Assembly: GCA_021796055.1 (NCBI GenBank)
Contig: JAJYOS010000465.1
Span: 1-5,709, forward strand
From: Bacteroidota bacterium
GTDB lineage: Bacteria > Bacteroidota > Kryptoniia > Kryptoniales > JAKASW01
Reading direction: 5' to 3'
Length of the DNA: 5,709 bases
Notes under the pieces: model-generated
Database searches by the model: none
What the model was told of the DNA's origin: nothing
The model's input: only the letters and a program-made list of their open reading frames with translations
Translations under genes and position numbers: made by a program
In this document: positions 5,097-5,709 of the stretch, one piece after another
How positions within the stretch are numbered: the stretch's first letter is position 1
How the letters are laid out: every line of letters starts with the position of its first letter

Positions 5097-5709
5097 TCAT
5101 CATTCCTTCCGTTAAGACATACCGCATCAGTTGAGCAACTGAATCAAGGCCCATCTTGGTAAGTGTCCGCCGCTTGTAGGTTGCTACGGTCCAATAGCTC
5201 AGACACAATTCCTCGGATATGTCGTTGATGCTCATTCCCCTTCCGAGCATTAGCATTACTTGGAACTCTCTTTTCGTGAGTCGTTCATGCGGCAAGTTTT
5301 GTCCTCCGTTCTCGACAAATTCAGCGAGCCGCTCCGCCAAATGTGGAGTGATGTATCTCCTGCCACCCATCAGCTTTTGGACAGCAAGGATGAGTTCCTC
5401 TGTGCCAGATTCATTCGAGAGATAAGCGTCTGCGCCGTGCTTGAATGCAGCCACCCCATAAAGTTCCTCAGGGAGCGCTGTCAACACAAGGACTGGAACT
5501 GCCGGATCAGTAGTCTTGATCATTCTCAACATTCCCAGCCCGTCGTTCCCCGGTATTTCAAGGTCCATCACCACAAGATCGACCTTCTCTTTCAAGATGG
5601 TGCGTCTGACCTCAGATTCCTCGACAGATTCAAGGACAACAGACACATTCTCATTCTCTGACAGGATATCTTTTACGCCCTTACGCAGGACCGGAAAGTT
5701 GAGAATGAT
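5092..5709 (-). CDS. NarL/LuxR-family response regulator with atypical receiver domain, extreme N-terminus cut by window edge
   Basis: Open for 205 codons from the right edge to TAA 5094-5092. Only a few N-terminal residues are missing, since the first visible ones (IILNFPVLRKG) align with the first strand of receivers (ILIVDDHPxxRxG). An internal GTG at 5646 would remove that strand and is not the real start. Numbered from the edge, the receiver spans about 1-115: phosphoacceptor Asp49 (VVMDLEIPG), Thr77 (VLVLTALP) and aromatic Tyr96. A LuxR-type helix-turn-helix spans about 142-200 (LTKREFQVMLML, SINDISEELCLSYWTVATYK). Spacing from Pro6 to Asp49 (43), Asp49 to Thr77 (28) and Asp49 to position 99 (50) matches E. 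coli NarL, so the alignment is firm. The acidic pair is Leu3-Asn4, the usual His is Phe5, and the invariant Lys is Asn99. It is a cytoplasmic DNA-binding regulator; phosphorylation control is doubtful. Its position before wzc suggests, without proving, control of this locus. Confidence 0.9.
   Translation of the reverse strand: MILNFPVLRKGVKDILSENENVSVVLESVEESEVRRTILKEKVDLVVMDLEIPGNDGLGMLRMIKTTDPAVPVLVLTALPEELYGVAAFKHGADAYLSNESGTEELILAVQKLMGGRRYITPHLAERLAEFVENGGQNLPHERLTKREFQVMLMLGRGMSINDISEELCLSYWTVATYKRRTLTKMGLDSVAQLMRYVLTEGMMK

Noticed and set aside
2371..5640. Shared 11-base string TTCAAGGACAA at 2371 and 5630
   Set aside because: A few exact 11-base matches are expected by chance in a window of this size, and one copy is inside a coding region.

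Overview
The window reads as part of a surface-polysaccharide (capsule or O-antigen type) locus from a Gram-negative bacterium. All four supported genes lie on the minus strand, so transcription runs from the right end to the left. The Gram-negative assignment rests on the tyrosine autokinase: its Wzz-like membrane part and its cytoplasmic kinase are fused in one chain, whereas Gram-positive relatives usually split them. It is supported by a UDP-GlcNAc-derived uronic acid pathway typical of O-antigens. Base composition is roughly balanced. I cannot name the lineage; an environmental bacterium of the Bacteroidota/Chlorobiota neighbourhood is only a guess.

Layout in transcription order. (1) 5709-5092: an almost complete NarL/LuxR-type response regulator, missing only its first few residues. 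Its receiver domain lacks several normally conserved active-site residues. (2) 5091-4791: about 300 bases without a gene, holding two hairpins and the wzc ribosome binding site. (3) 4790-2382: a Wzc/GumC-type chain-length regulator and BY-kinase of 802 residues with a tyrosine-rich tail. (4) 2381-1866: 516 bases without a confident gene but with several inverted repeats, a very strong Shine-Dalgarno sequence before a 10-codon reading frame, and a longer frame interrupted by one TGA that ends inside the next gene. (5) 1865-585: a UDP-GlcNAc 6-dehydrogenase of the WbpA type. (6) 552-1: the first 184 residues of a WbpB/WlbA-type Gfo/Idh/MocA dehydrogenase, running off the left end.

Working together, the last two genes form the first two steps towards UDP-2,3-diacetamido-uronic acids: C6 oxidation of UDP-GlcNAc, then C3 oxidation. 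The aminotransferase and acetyltransferase would be expected beyond the left edge. The autokinase would control polymer length and export. The regulator, if it acts locally, may control the locus. The most unusual points are the degenerate receiver domain and the structured 516-base gap between wzc and wbpA. No mobile element, CRISPR array, tRNA or rRNA was seen.
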